Source of the DNA: Planoprotostelium fungivorum
Lineage: Eukaryota; Evosea; Variosea; Cavosteliida; Cavosteliaceae
Length of the DNA: 64,000 nucleotides
Assembly (NCBI GenBank): GCA_003024175.1
Contig: MDYQ01000098.1
Location: 29,709-93,708 of the forward strand
Reading direction: 5' to 3'
A model generated the notes under the pieces. That model was not told where the DNA came from. It saw only the letters and a list, made by a program, of their open reading frames with translations, and did no database searches. The translations under genes and the position numbers were made by a program. Shown here piece after piece: positions 24,001 to 34,501 of this stretch; the first letter of the stretch is position 1; each line of letters begins with the position of its first letter.

Positions 24001-26946
24001 ACAGCCAATGAGGGCAGTTCAGGGTCTGCCATATGGATCGCTTTCGTAGGCAAGACACCTCTCACCTTCCTCATTGCACATTCCACCATCTCGCAGAGCA
24101 TCTCTTCCGTCTCTGGCGCCCTCCTTCTGTCCTCACCTGTCCTCTCTTCTCAAGTCTCTTTCGTATCTGTCAATTCCACTTGGTGTGTATCATACTTTGA
24201 CTCGTTCTCACACAGTGACAGGACACAGAACAAGGCAGACTTCAACGGAGGTGGCATCTTGCTCTCTGGTCTCTTTGTCTCTGTCGACATCGATGAGTCA
24301 ATCTTCTCGTACAACAACGCTACTACTGGAGGTGCTCTGTCAGTGGAGGCTGTGGTCGGACAGATCAACATCGGCTCCTCATCGTTCGTTTACAACTCGG
24401 CCACACAGATCGCAGGAGCTATCTCTGCCTCTTCTTCCATCTCATCTCTATCGCTGTACAACTCATCACTGCTGCACAACATCGCACCGTCAGGAGGAGC
24501 CATCTACAACTTGGGAGTGACTGCCATGACCATAGCATACTGCGACATCTCATACAACTCGGCTACCAGCACCTTTGGCGGCGCTCTTCTGTACCAGCCC
24601 AAGACAAACGTACAACCTAGTCTGTCTATCTACAACAGTACAGTGAGGGGCAACACGGCTAAGAACGGAGGTGGTCTCTATCTGTCACCATCTACAACGG
24701 CCACCTTCTCAGAGTCATACAACATCTTCTCAGACAACTCTGCCACGTCATCAGGAGGAGCTGTGGCTGTCTCTGGCGAGATATCATCTATCACATCTCA
24801 AGGCTCTGTCTGGATGTCCAACTCTGCCTCTGACGGAGCTGCTCTGTACTCTACATCCCCTTCTTCCACTCTCATCTCTGGCGCCTCTTTCACAAACAAC
24901 AGTGCAAGAAACAACGGAGGCGCTGTCAGCAGCGTCAATGCAGGCAACATGAGCATCACCAGCTGCTCTTTTTCTACGAACAAGGCTGGAGGCAGTGGAG
25001 GAGGTGTCAGCGTGTCCATCAGGACTGCAACCAAGAGAGCCGCCTTCTATCCGTCAGACAAGGTGTTGCTCAGCGACCTCACTTTTGTGGACAACAAGGG
25101 AGGAAATGGAGGAGGAGTGAGCATGTACACACCCAGCACATCCTCTGCAGAGGGAACGATGATGCTGCAGAAGAGTCTCTTTCAATCGAACGGGGCCACG
25201 AACGGAGGAGGAGTGGCCACATCGACGGGCACCTCGCTCGCAAACGTCAAGTTCGACAAGAATCAAGCCACATCTGGGTCTGCATTCGCCATCACAAACT
25301 CACCCGGAGGTAACACTTTACCTTCATATTGTTCCCACCTCTAATTTGATACAGATGTCTCTCTGTCGAACATCGAGTACGGTGACAGTCAAGGTGCTGC
25401 CGTTCCCAGCAACGTCACACTGCAAGGTGATGGAGCGAACTCTCTCGCGGTCTACTGTGGTAAAGGCTATACGTCTGTCAACAACAACGGGGTCACTACC
25501 TGCGAGATCGCAGCAGCAGTTCCCAGCAGCAGTCAAGGCATTCCCACGCCCATCATCATCGGCATCGCCGTGGCTGCAGCCTTCATCGTCATTGTCATCA
25601 TCATCGTGGCCGCTGTGCTGATCCGCAACCGGACGATACAGAGCAGAATGAGACCGGCGATGGAGTTTGACTTGCAGAGCTTCACGACAGCACTACCAAA
25701 GAGCACGATCATCAACGAGTCTGAGCTGAAGAACTTGGTACAGATCGGTCGTGGTGCTTTCGGTATCGTCTACAAGGCACAGTGGAGATCTGCCGATGTT
25801 GCTGTGAGTTTCTCATCGTTCTCTGTGAAAAGACAATGACGAGGGATCAGGTGAAGCAATTGGTCAATCAAGATCTTCTGGCAAGAGAGCAAGTGGAGTC
25901 GTTTGTACACGAAGTCCATCTGTTAGAAAGGCTCAGACCTCATCCCAATGTCGTCTTGTTCTTGGGCGTCATTCCTCCTCCCAATTTGGCCCTCGTCACG
26001 TGCGTTCATTCCTCTTCTTCTTCGTCTTCTGACTTTCTCAGCGAGTTCTGTGAAGGTGGTGATCTGCTGAGCTACATCCACAAGCAGGTGAGAGATGATG
26101 CGTGGATGATGATGACGATGGTGTAGGATCCTGACATCGAATTGAGAAAGAGCTTTATCATGGACATCGCTGTGGGCATGCTGCATCTGCATAACGAGAA
26201 CATTGTGAGTCCATCAGTTATTTTTATAGATGTGAAGAGATGAAATGACTGACTGTATTTCAGATCCATCGTGATCTTGCTGCCAGAAATGTGAGATCGA
26301 CCATCCAAATTTTAAAATGTTTCACGATTAACGTATATGTAGATCCTTCTTACGGGTGCTCTCCGTTGTAAGGTAACCGATTTCGGTTTCTCAAGACAGA
26401 CAGAATCATCTGAAGAGCAGAGCAAGTGAGTCTTTTTTCTTCTCTTCTTCTTCTCATCACGAGCCAGAACGACATCAGTAATTGGACCGCTAAAATGGAT
26501 GGCACCTGAAGCACTGACAGAGAAGGTGTACTCGAACAAGAGTGACGTCTACAGCTTTGCCATCACAATGTGAGTGACACACATACACAGACAACAGAGA
26601 AAGTGACAAAGACAGGTGGGAGATATTGACGGGAGAAGACCCGTATGCCAATCGCAACGTGATCAACGTGGCCATTGAGGTGGCGATGAATGGACTCAGA
26701 CCTACAATACCCTCAGACCTCGACGACAAGCTGGCAAATTTGATGAAAGTCTGCTGGGATAGAGATCTGGCAAAACGACCCGATTTTGCAGCCATCTGCG
26801 CACATTTATCACAGATGAGAGGAGAGGAGGATGGTAAGGCAAAGGCATTCGACAGCCCTGCCGTTTTTGATCTTCTCACCGCACTCGATACCTATAACCT
26901 TGAGGGGGGACATTATTCTAGGATCCTCAGCCCTGACCACTTATAA
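12057..26946 (+). CDS. Giant IPT/TIG-repeat receptor kinase
   Basis: This is one multi-exon gene of about 15 kb, probably more than 4,000 aa. The start at 12057 encodes a signal peptide (MRSQRLFVFLLSIVFVLA). Domains in order: MRH-like lectin domain (to about 12650; YSCALTNFECHK, QVIRITCDSTLG); diverged IPT (about 12680-13500); PAN/Apple-like domain (about 13800-13975; CRQKCISTPGCKSWSYDSC); about 25 tandem IPT/TIG domains (14900-21250); leucine-rich repeats (about 21350-22060); parallel beta-helix repeats (22100-25500); one transmembrane helix (25545-25625, then RNR). The intracellular kinase domain has GRGAFG, AVK lysine, HEVHLLE, HRDLAARN, TDFGFS, WMAPEAL and a conserved C-lobe (CWDRDLAKRPDF). 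HRDLAARN is tyrosine-kinase-like; the C-lobe fits TK or TKL. All key catalytic residues are present, so it should be active. Many 40-100 nt introns occur, but exons in the IPT core are very long. The ligand is unknown. Confidence 0.85.
14900..21250 (+). repeat. About 25 tandem IPT/TIG domain repeats
   Basis: The repeat core is a GG-x-(V/I)-x-(I/V)-x-G-x-N-F-G turn about every 255 nt, ending in PP or Y-x-P-P. Examples are SDTAGGVVNIIGTNFGTDPS (15720s), VGTNGGTINITGTNFGNN (16470s), PPTTGGTATFVGVNFGSN (20810s) and APQSGGYLYITGANFGTD (21050s). I count 25 units by eye. Two units are interrupted by introns (near 16860-16935 and 17275-17320). Each unit is an immunoglobulin-like beta-sandwich of the Met/plexin type. 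Confidence 0.85.
22100..25500 (+). repeat. Beta-helix repeat region (pectin-lyase-like fold)
   Basis: Recurrent short units of the type F-x-x-N-x-A-x-x-G-G-A-(I/V) (for example NNSAQTGGAISFKSTSSN, NSATQIAGAISASSS, NNSARNNGGAVSS) give a right-handed parallel beta-helix, as in chlamydial Pmp proteins and pectin lyases. It connects the leucine-rich repeats to the transmembrane helix of the receptor kinase. An intron interrupts it near 23815-23862. Confidence 0.75.
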
Positions 26947-27287
26947 ACTCATGTGCGACGACTTACTTACATGATCACCTTTTCTTTCCTCTGAAAATGC
27001 AATGCCATGGAGATCTCCACCGATCGACGACCTTATGACATAAACACACACCTCAAGAGCCCAATTCGAATGGTATTCAAGGCGAGCGTGAATGAACGAC
27101 CATCATGGTATACACTACCGTTTAATTTAATGCTTATTCTCTGACATGATGGGGAATTGCACCTTTTTCATTGAACATACTCAAGAGCTCCCAAGTTGCA
27201 TGGCCAGTCGAATGATTCCGGTAAAAAGAAGCGCATCATATGAAGAGAAAATTGACATTTCAAAGATACTGTGTGATGATAGACTTC
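26947..27287. other. Intergenic, convergent 3' ends
   Basis: Nothing recognisable between the receptor-kinase stop (26946) and the stop of the opposing surface-protein gene (27288). Confidence 0.5.
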
Positions 27288-27869
27288 TTACATGACCAAA
27301 AGGGCTGACATGGCAGCCACTATGAGACTGATGTTGGCCACTACGATTCCACTTCCCCCATTTAAGACAGCGTGGCATCCGTTGGAATATACGATGCTGA
27401 GGGTGTTGTCGTTCGGCCTCGATCCAGAACATATGTTGAGCAAGCCGTTGGAGATAGAGAAGCGGTGGTCGCCGTACTGCTGGATTGTTTCAGTGGAGAA
27501 TTGTGTGGTATCTGATGGAATGATATTGTAGGTGCTGGGACCAGTCGGTGTCACAGTGTAAGAGCTAGACCAACTGCAGGAGCTACCGCTCGCGCGTTGG
27601 TGTATTTCCCGGCGAGACTTGCATACTGACCGCTGAATGCTCCAGATGATGTTCCAGTCGATGATGTTCCAGACGGAGAGGTCGCGGTCGAAGGGCAGAG
27701 CTGGCAATTACTTCCGTCGTCACAGAATCCATAGGCTTGATCAGATTGGAATTGGCTGCAGGTGGAGCTGGGGGCAGTAGCAACAGGCGCCGTTGGCTTG
27801 GCATTGAGCAGATGCCAGGGCTGAGCCGATGAGAGAGACGATGCACAGGAAGAGAAGGAAGGCCCTCAT
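27288..27869 (-). CDS. Cys-rich GPI-anchored-type surface protein, one-base frame break
   Basis: The start at 27869 gives a clear signal peptide, then a Cys-rich segment (QCQANGACCYCP / FCDDGSNCQLCP), a Ser/Thr-rich stalk and a beta-rich domain. The end is a hydrophobic C-terminus (IVVANISLIVAAMSALLVM), typical of a GPI-attachment signal. A 49-nt intron starts GTATGC near 27635 and ends CTGCAG. The signal-peptide frame and the rest of the Cys-rich domain are offset by one base at a run of five G (27770-27774, plus strand), with no splice site there. I read this as a sequencing indel or a fresh frameshift. A nearby GPI-phospholipase D gene makes a shared cell-surface setting plausible. Confidence 0.65.
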
Positions 27870-28159
27870 CACTCGGGGGCTTGACCTTCGCTGTTTGAGA
27901 AGAGAATTACGGACATAAGGGCGCATTATATGGTTCTTGTGAATGAGTTCATATTGGTGTGTGGACATCAACTGAACTGAGTGCACATGATAGTGCACCA
28001 GATGATACAGTACTTGTTGCATCGCATCGCTGATTCGACACTAATATGGTTGAAAGATCCGGAGTTTATCGTAGTTAACGACGCCTTCATTCCATCATCA
28101 CGAGATCTGATTCGCAACGAGCTGTTACATCACACAAACTTGGATTATCCATTCATTCA

Positions 28160-30314
28160 TCAATCCATCCACGGTGGCCTCGACAGCAAGATCTTCACAC
28201 CGGCCTGATGCACCGTGTCTTCCATCTCCATCACATGCACGTACGTGTTCTTTTCCCCCAAGTGAGTGAGAGATGCCGGTGGCTCGCTCTCCTCCTCTGT
28301 CATCGTCCACGGTGACGTCTCGTCTTCTAGTGTGAGCTCCATCGGCCCAAAGAGGACGCATGGCCCTTCCCTTCCCTCCGTTGCGTTTCGAAAGAGCCTG
28401 ATGTGGGGTGATTTGAGTTTGTCCAGGGCGATGAATGTTTCCTCGGTGATACTTCGGATGACGCCGTGGAGGGCGTCGTACCAGTCCGGATCGACTACCT
28501 GAACGATGAGTCAACGAGATGATGGTCTAGATGTGATCATGTGATCATGTGATCATGTGATCATGCTGTGATCATGTTGTGATCATGTGATCATGTGATC
28601 ATGTCGTAGATGATGAGATGGTGAGATAGTGATGTCCTTTATGTGACGAGAAGAGATGGAGCTGCGATGATGATGATGTCGATGATGGATGTGACGATGG
28701 CTCACTCTAATCTCTACATTGTCAGAGTGGGTGTTGTGATGAAACTTGAAAGGCAGCATGGGATGAAACGTGACCGTGTACCAATGATACATCTCCTCGA
28801 TGAACTTGCGGTCCGACTTGGCGCCAGTTGGAAAGTTGGAATCCGGAATGGACAACTCCTCTCCCAGCAAAAAATCTTTGAATTCCTCTCGGGTGAGAGA
28901 ATTGATGTGCTGAAGTGATTTCATCCTCGCACCGTCCATGATGAGATTCTTCTTAAACCTGCAGGATCGTCAGTCACGTGACACGTACGTACTCAGACGT
29001 ACCAGATCCAGTTGTGAATCTGTCCCAGAGAATATCTGAGGAGGGCGGATTCTAATGTGTCCGTCTTATTCTTCTTGACTTGAGTCGTCTGTAGAGTGTC
29101 ATCTCATCATCATCGCATGCAATCGATCTCTTACCTTTTCCTTTGTCTCTCCTCCTTTATTCGTCTGTCACCATGTGTCAGTCGATCGATGATGATCCCC
29201 TCCTCACCTCTTTCTCATCATCTTCGGAGCCTTCCGATTCCACTTTCCTCTTCTTTGCTGCCCTCCCGTCAATTCTTTTCACAATGTCATCGGTGCCAGA
29301 CGATCACGCTCGCAATGCACAACGTGATTATCATCGATGCGACGATCACTCACGTCCGATTTTGATGTTATCCGGTGTAAATCGAATGTTGTCCAATTCC
29401 CTCTTCCTCTCCTCGTTCAGCAGTCCTCTCGCATATCTCGATTTCGTCGTGTGTAACCAATTGTAAAACTGGGGGTCACGCCTGAGAACCACTTTTCTCA
29501 GATCGTAAGTACCGTCGGCGTCTTTCAGCTCCGGCAATCGTGAGAAGAAGTTATTCCAATTCGAGCCGGGCGTGCCATCGGGCAGACGTGCCTTCTTAGA
29601 CAACTTCTCTTTCTTGACGGTTGTCGGTGGTGTTTGGGGTTCGCTTTTGTCTTGTTTCGTCTGGTCGTGTGAGATGATGAAAGATGTCCATATGACATAC
29701 CTTCGATGGAGGTTGCTCCAGGACTGATTGTAAAGATGTGATCCGATCGGAGAGCTTTTTCCTCTCATCTACTTCCTCGACCAAACCCTCCTTCAATGAT
29801 TTCACCTGAACATTGAATTGATGATGTGTCGTATTTCATACAAAGATGAAAAGTGAGAACAAAGCATACCTCAGCTAAGAGTTTTTGCAATGTACTCTCA
29901 AGTGCGCTATAATCTTCAGATTCCTCCGTTCCCATGTTATCCTCAGGAGCTGGAGATGGAGGAAGATCTTGATGGACTGATGTTGTCGTCTCCTGTGTTG
30001 ATCAAATCAACAGACAGGCAATGATCGATCGCCACCTCCAAGCTGAGCGTTGTAGACACATCCAATTCCCCAGGCGAATTTATCTGGTCTGTGGAGAACG
30101 ATCTCACCTCATTATCTTCAGCCACAGCGGATTTCATTTGTTTTTCTTTCAACAATTGTTGTTTCTTTCTCTCCCTGTATCGCTTCTGAGCGGCATTACT
30201 GGACAACTGATGTCGCCTGTCAGAACATCGACTGTATGACGAACACACTCTTCGCTCCTCTTGATAGAGTTCAAACCAATTGGGATCGTCTAGTGACAGA
30301 TCAGCCGTGTCCAT
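28160..30314 (-). CDS. bZIP protein with helicase-associated (HA) domain
   Basis: The start at 30314 (MDTADLSLDDPNW) leads into a bZIP basic region (SSNAAQKRYRERKKQQLL, with the N-x7-Y-R-x-R pattern). An intron removes about 108 nt. A coiled coil follows (LESTLQKLLAEV, LVEEVDERKKL, ITSLQSVL). The next exon has a domain that fits the helicase-associated (HA) pattern: WNNFFSRLPELKDADG, then FYNWLHTTKSRYARGLL, then RKRELDNIRFTPD. A nuclear signal (AAKKRKVESEG) follows. The C-terminal half (KSLQHINSLTREEFKDFLLG, VVDPDWYDALHGVIRSI) is unrecognised but well spliced, ending at 28160. It is likely a nuclear DNA-binding protein. bZIP plus HA in one chain is unusual; HA domains are known in bacterial, algal and protist proteins. 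Confidence 0.72.
28532..28605. repeat. (GTGATCAT)n array in bZIP-HA gene intron
   Basis: Eight to nine near-perfect copies of GTGATCAT with two small interruptions (CTGTG, TTGTG). Each unit contains the palindrome TGATCA, so the array can fold on itself. It is intronic by gene structure. Confidence 0.8.
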
Positions 30315-30512
30315 GCGTTTTGTTGTGATCGCCCGAAATCCGAACAATAAATTGCTTTATTATTATCATTTCCGTTGTTTCACACAGAGATCGTAGCCGA
30401 CATCACACTCAAAAGTAATTTCGATTCCTCCCTTGTCTTTTGACCCTTATAAGATCACATCAAATTGTCCATGCTACAGTTCTCCATCTATTCGAGAATC
30501 TATGTTATTAGG

Positions 30513-30816
30513 ATGTACAACGAATTGGAAAGATTGGTCAAGGTTAATCACCATATTGAACCAATATCGATAGGGTGACCAGCCGAGACAATTTTTCCGG
30601 GAGAAAAAAACTGCTGTACGGAATGCCTCCACAAAGTTGGCGCGGTCGTCTGCGTAAGGATGTCACTGTGTATGAGCAGAGGCTTCATAGAAAGTCACGC
30701 TTCATACCACAAATGGACGAGATGTCGTTGATACTGCTCCTAGCACGCCGACTGCCTATATCGATGCCATACTGCGGTCTTTGATGCGCTTTGAACGGAG
30801 AACCGTCAGAGATTGA
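30513..30816 (+). CDS. Small hypothetical protein, splice pattern unresolved
   Basis: MYNELERLVK joins across a short intron (30543-30571) to GDQPRQFFREKKTAVRNAST. A downstream frame (DTAPSTPTAYIDAILRSLMR) ends at TGA 30814-30816. I cannot join the last two frames with standard splice sites. It is Lys/Arg-rich and soluble. Family unknown. Confidence 0.35.
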
Positions 30817-30930
30817 GGCATTCTCAAAGTAATCAACGGCCTAGACGTCTCCGCCAGTCGGCTCTCGCGAGACTGACTGACTTTCCTGGTTTGTGGAAGC
30901 TGATTGGAAATCATTTCTGGTCCTCCCGAC

Positions 30931-31433
30931 ATGAGCGATCACGCCACCGAAGATGCGAGGGGAAAAAAGAGGATGAGACACACACGGAATGATACCATCA
31001 AGTATCTGAACGACTGCAAGCCGCAAGTCATGCTGGAACTCAGCAAGAATGTGAAGCGCATGAGAAGAGAAGACGCTCACTCGGTGCTGGTCCAATGCTT
31101 CAAAATTCGCTCTCTCTTCCCCCTCGAGGTCAACTCTTCGGCCTCAACACATATGTGGCCACCAATCCAAACGTGCCCAACCGGACTCCCCGTGATGAAG
31201 AGCCAGACGGTGACGCCGCCTCTTTCGGACCACACCGAGAGCCAGAGATCACGCGTATCGATTCGAAACCTTCTGTGCTGAGCTTCTGGCGGCCGATCGA
31301 CTTGTACAGAGGATGTCTGACGATAGAACCACCAACATATCGTAGGCTTCACGAACAGAATTTTCATAAAGAGAGAAAGAACATAGCTGCACAGAGAAAT
31401 CCTCTCATGATCGACAGCTTGAATTTTACATGA
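30931..31433 (+). CDS. Hypothetical basic protein, frame break near 31090-31140
   Basis: The ATG at 30931 opens a basic frame (DARGKKRMRHTRNDTIKYL, MLELSKNVKRMRRED). A second frame (LFGLNTYVATNPNVPNRTP, RRLHEQNFHKERKNIAAQ) runs to the stop at 31433. Both look coding, but no GT-AG pair joins them in frame. A sequence indel or an unusual intron may be responsible. The composition suggests a nuclear protein. Not recognised. Confidence 0.4.
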
Positions 31434-31463
31434 TCTCACAACAGCGTCAATATCCATCACATT

Positions 31464-32505
31464 TTATTGTCTGAGAGATTTCACGAGAAAGAAAGAAGCC
31501 GCCAGCGTGATGATCGATCCTGCGGTGATGCATCCATCACGCTTGTACCTCATGTCTCTCATCAACTGCACGCGTCAATGTCAACTCTTCACTCGTGTTG
31601 GTCACCTCTTCTTCAGACTTTGTCGAGATGATGGTGGGATACATTCGATTCCAAGGTTCTAAGATTTCTAAGGTTCCCCCGGTGGCCCTCGTGACCATTC
31701 CGGCGATGAATATCTTCTTGTTGGTGGGGAGGGCTCTCTCTATCGTCACATATTCGCTGTGACACCGATCAGATCATCATGCTGATGGAAAGATGTGAAC
31801 GATCAGATGACTGACTCACTGTGGATAGTTCACAAAGGGCGAGAGGACGAGAGACAACCAGAAAGAGTTCTTCTTCTCTCGTTTCACGGTCAACGTCTCC
31901 AGATCGGGTTGTGTCAGCGGAAAATCGATGTTGGCCCTGACGTTCTCATCGTGGATGTAGAAGGGTGTCCTTCGGTGCACTGAATCGACCTCTGTGAAGG
32001 GTGAGAGGTTTCTGAGCGGATTGGCTGAAGAAGATACCGTCTTTCGTTCTGTGATCGTCAGGCGTCGAAACAGCAATGGGAAGATGGCTGGCTCACCGTA
32101 GATGATGACTTTCTTACGACTGACCTGAGCCGTTAGAGGTTGTTCAGACGCAGCGTATCCATCTAGAGGATTCGATCAACATCGTGATCAGATCGGATGT
32201 GATCGCAGAAGATAGACGAGAGGTGAAGATGGGAATGAATGCGCCCACATGTTTTGACATAGATCGGTCGTGGTTTTGCATCGTTCCATTCGATCCAAGG
32301 TTTAGTCTCTTCCTCCAATTTCTTCAAAGATGACATCGGATAAGATTTGATACATTCCATCTTCATTGCTTCATCGTACCTGTCTTCATTTCAGGAGTTG
32401 AAGAATGTGTGATTCACACCCCAAATAGGTGAGATAAGCACCGAGTCCTACAAATGATGACGCGAGTAGAATATTACCTGCCTTCTGTAACTTCTTTTCC
32501 TCCAT
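31464..32505 (-). CDS. GIDE-domain membrane protein without RING (MUL1-like)
   Basis: The start at 32505 (MEEKKLQKAG) is followed by a transmembrane helix (NILLASSFVGLGAYLTYLG). Short exons then carry a GIDE-type domain: VKTC...DGYAASEQPLTAQ, RRTPFYIHDENVRANIDFP, TIERALPTNKKIFIAGMV and GGTLEILEP. A second transmembrane helix ends the chain (GSIITLAASFFLVKSL, stop 31464). MUL1/MAPL ligases of the mitochondrial outer membrane have the same TM-GIDE-TM layout plus a C-terminal RING. No RING is visible before the stop, so ligase activity is not expected. Bacterial and archaeal GIDE proteins also lack RING. Confidence 0.7.
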
Positions 32506-32619
32506 CTTGATTGTCCTTCATCTGATGCGGAACGCTGAATTTCTACTTTTTTTTATTCCATCAGACTACAACACAAAGATGAGCATCAGGTGATCTCAAA
32601 CAGACGTTTCGACTTCACA

Positions 32620-34064
32620 ATGGCCGCATCTACCACAGGAAGGCCAAAACCATGGCAAACGAGAAGTGGCGCGTCGTCTTCGGGTGCATTCCAAGTATCA
32701 GCGAGTGTAGCCAATGGAAGATTGGCCCCAGACGTTCCAGACATTCCAGGCGTGGCTAGTAGCGCTGCCAACGGCATGCATCTTCGAGGATCATCTGCAT
32801 CTTCCTCTGCGCTGACTGTACCTCCCCGACCGGGAGGTACAAGCTCACCATATTCATCGACGATGGGAAGTCGATACGGAAGCAGTTACGGCGGTGGCTA
32901 CGGAAGCAGTTACGGCAGCGGTGGATACGGCAGCTCGTATGGAGGTTATGGAAGTGGAGGTTACGGTGGGTTCACATCGCCCTCCGACGATGTGAAGAGT
33001 GATGGTGGATAGGAAGTTCCTACGGAGGCTATGGCTCTCGATATGGATCGAGCTACGGATCGAGTTACGGTTCTGGTTATGGTGGTTACAGCTCCAGCTA
33101 CGGTTCGAGTTATGGAGGATATGGAGGTGAGAAGGTGACCCCTCCACTGTCATCTCATCCATCGAAGGAGGTTATGGATCTCGTTACGGCGGTTATGGTG
33201 GCTACGGAGGTTAGATGTCATCTCTTCCCCTCTCCTATCTGATCTTAGACAGGCATGATGGGCGAACCTGGCATGCTTCATTCCGGACTCAATCACATGA
33301 ATCGCTTCGTCGCGGCCGTCGAGTCCTTCACTTCCTTTTCTCGCCTCTTAGACATGAACGTCGATGCGATGAATGGTACCCTCGGTTCCGTCATGCGATT
33401 GGTCGATGTGGCAGGAGAATTCTTCTACATCTTAAAGACGTTCACCATCGTCAAGCTCCTCCTCTCTCCCTTCTCGGCCTTCTGGCGGTTTGTACTGGGC
33501 ACGCCGCGAGTCCGGAGGATTTCCAACGGTCCGAACCAGTCCGAATCCTTTGACGTCTCGGAATTCAGGAATCAAGCGAAACCCACTTGGAAACTATCAT
33601 CCGTCATTGCCATCTTCATATCGATTGTCGGATTACCCTTCGTGCTGGCCAAGATATGGACCTCCGTACAGCAGAGGAGGTAACTCATGGAGCTGCGGTG
33701 GAGCTGCGGTGGGACTGATAACGTCATAGGATGAGGATACGAGAGGGTCTGGCCAACGGAACGTACGTGGAAATGAAAGAAGACGAAGACGAATTCGAAA
33801 CGGCTGTGGTGGTGCAGGATTTTGCACCGGAGGGGGAGAGAGAGCTACCACTGCAGAAGGGAGAGAAGGTCAAGATCCTCGGACAACCGTTTCCTGATTG
33901 GTGGGAGGGTGAGGTCATCGTCATCACGATCATAGAGGCAGCGAGTGCATCGCGATCATCATGATCGTGTGGAGTTGAAGAGGGACTGAAGAGGTGCAGG
34001 AGAGACGATGGACGGACGGAGGGGCCTGTTTCCGGTCAACTTTGTTCAATTGGTAAATAAATGA
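32620..34064 (+). CDS. PEX13: Peroxisomal import protein PEX13
   Basis: The N-terminus has the family's PKPW motif (TGRPKPWQTRSG). A long Tyr/Gly/Ser-rich region follows (YGSSYGSG-type repeats), carried on three exons split by phase-1 introns after Gly codons. The conserved membrane region follows (LNHMNRFVAAVESFTSFSRL, VDVAGEFFYILKTFTIVKLL, SSVIAIFISIVGLPFVLAKI), then an SH3 domain (VVVQDFAPEGERELPLQKGE, FPDWWEG, GLFPVNFVQL). PEX13 forms the peroxisomal docking and translocation assembly with PEX14. The YG-rich domain forms the permeability meshwork of the pore in yeast and vertebrates. The last intron (about 33909-33995) splits the SH3 domain. All expected domains are present. Confidence 0.9.
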
Positions 34065-34501
34065 GATCCTGTACACGGTTGCATTCATGTCGTGAAGAGA
34101 AGTGATCATCCTCAATGCACCATTTCACTACCATGAACAATCGACTGCGACTAGCAGAAATGGATACATAAGGTCAGTGGATGTCATCGGAACAGATCAA
34201 CTTGACCTCTGCGGAGACCTCGCCAGGTTCGAAGGAATTATATTTTCAGGACATTCATTCACAATGTCCTGGATGGAAGATCAGAGAAGGCTTCTTCTGT
34301 CAGCTGTGTAGTCACTTAAAACAAGAGAAGTGAGAGTAGACTGAGATGTGTCGAGAAATCACGAAATTTTTACGGCTTGTGTCTTGATGTAAAATGAAGA
34401 GATGTATTAATATCAAACGTGCTGAATTTAATTCACGCTCCTCGATCGCATCGCATCGTGAAAGTCGTCATTATGAAGAACTGAAGGATTTATTGATCTC
34501 C
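34065..34501. other. Intergenic, convergent 3' ends
   Basis: No gene recognised between the PEX13 stop and the stop of the opposing secreted-protein gene. Confidence 0.5.
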
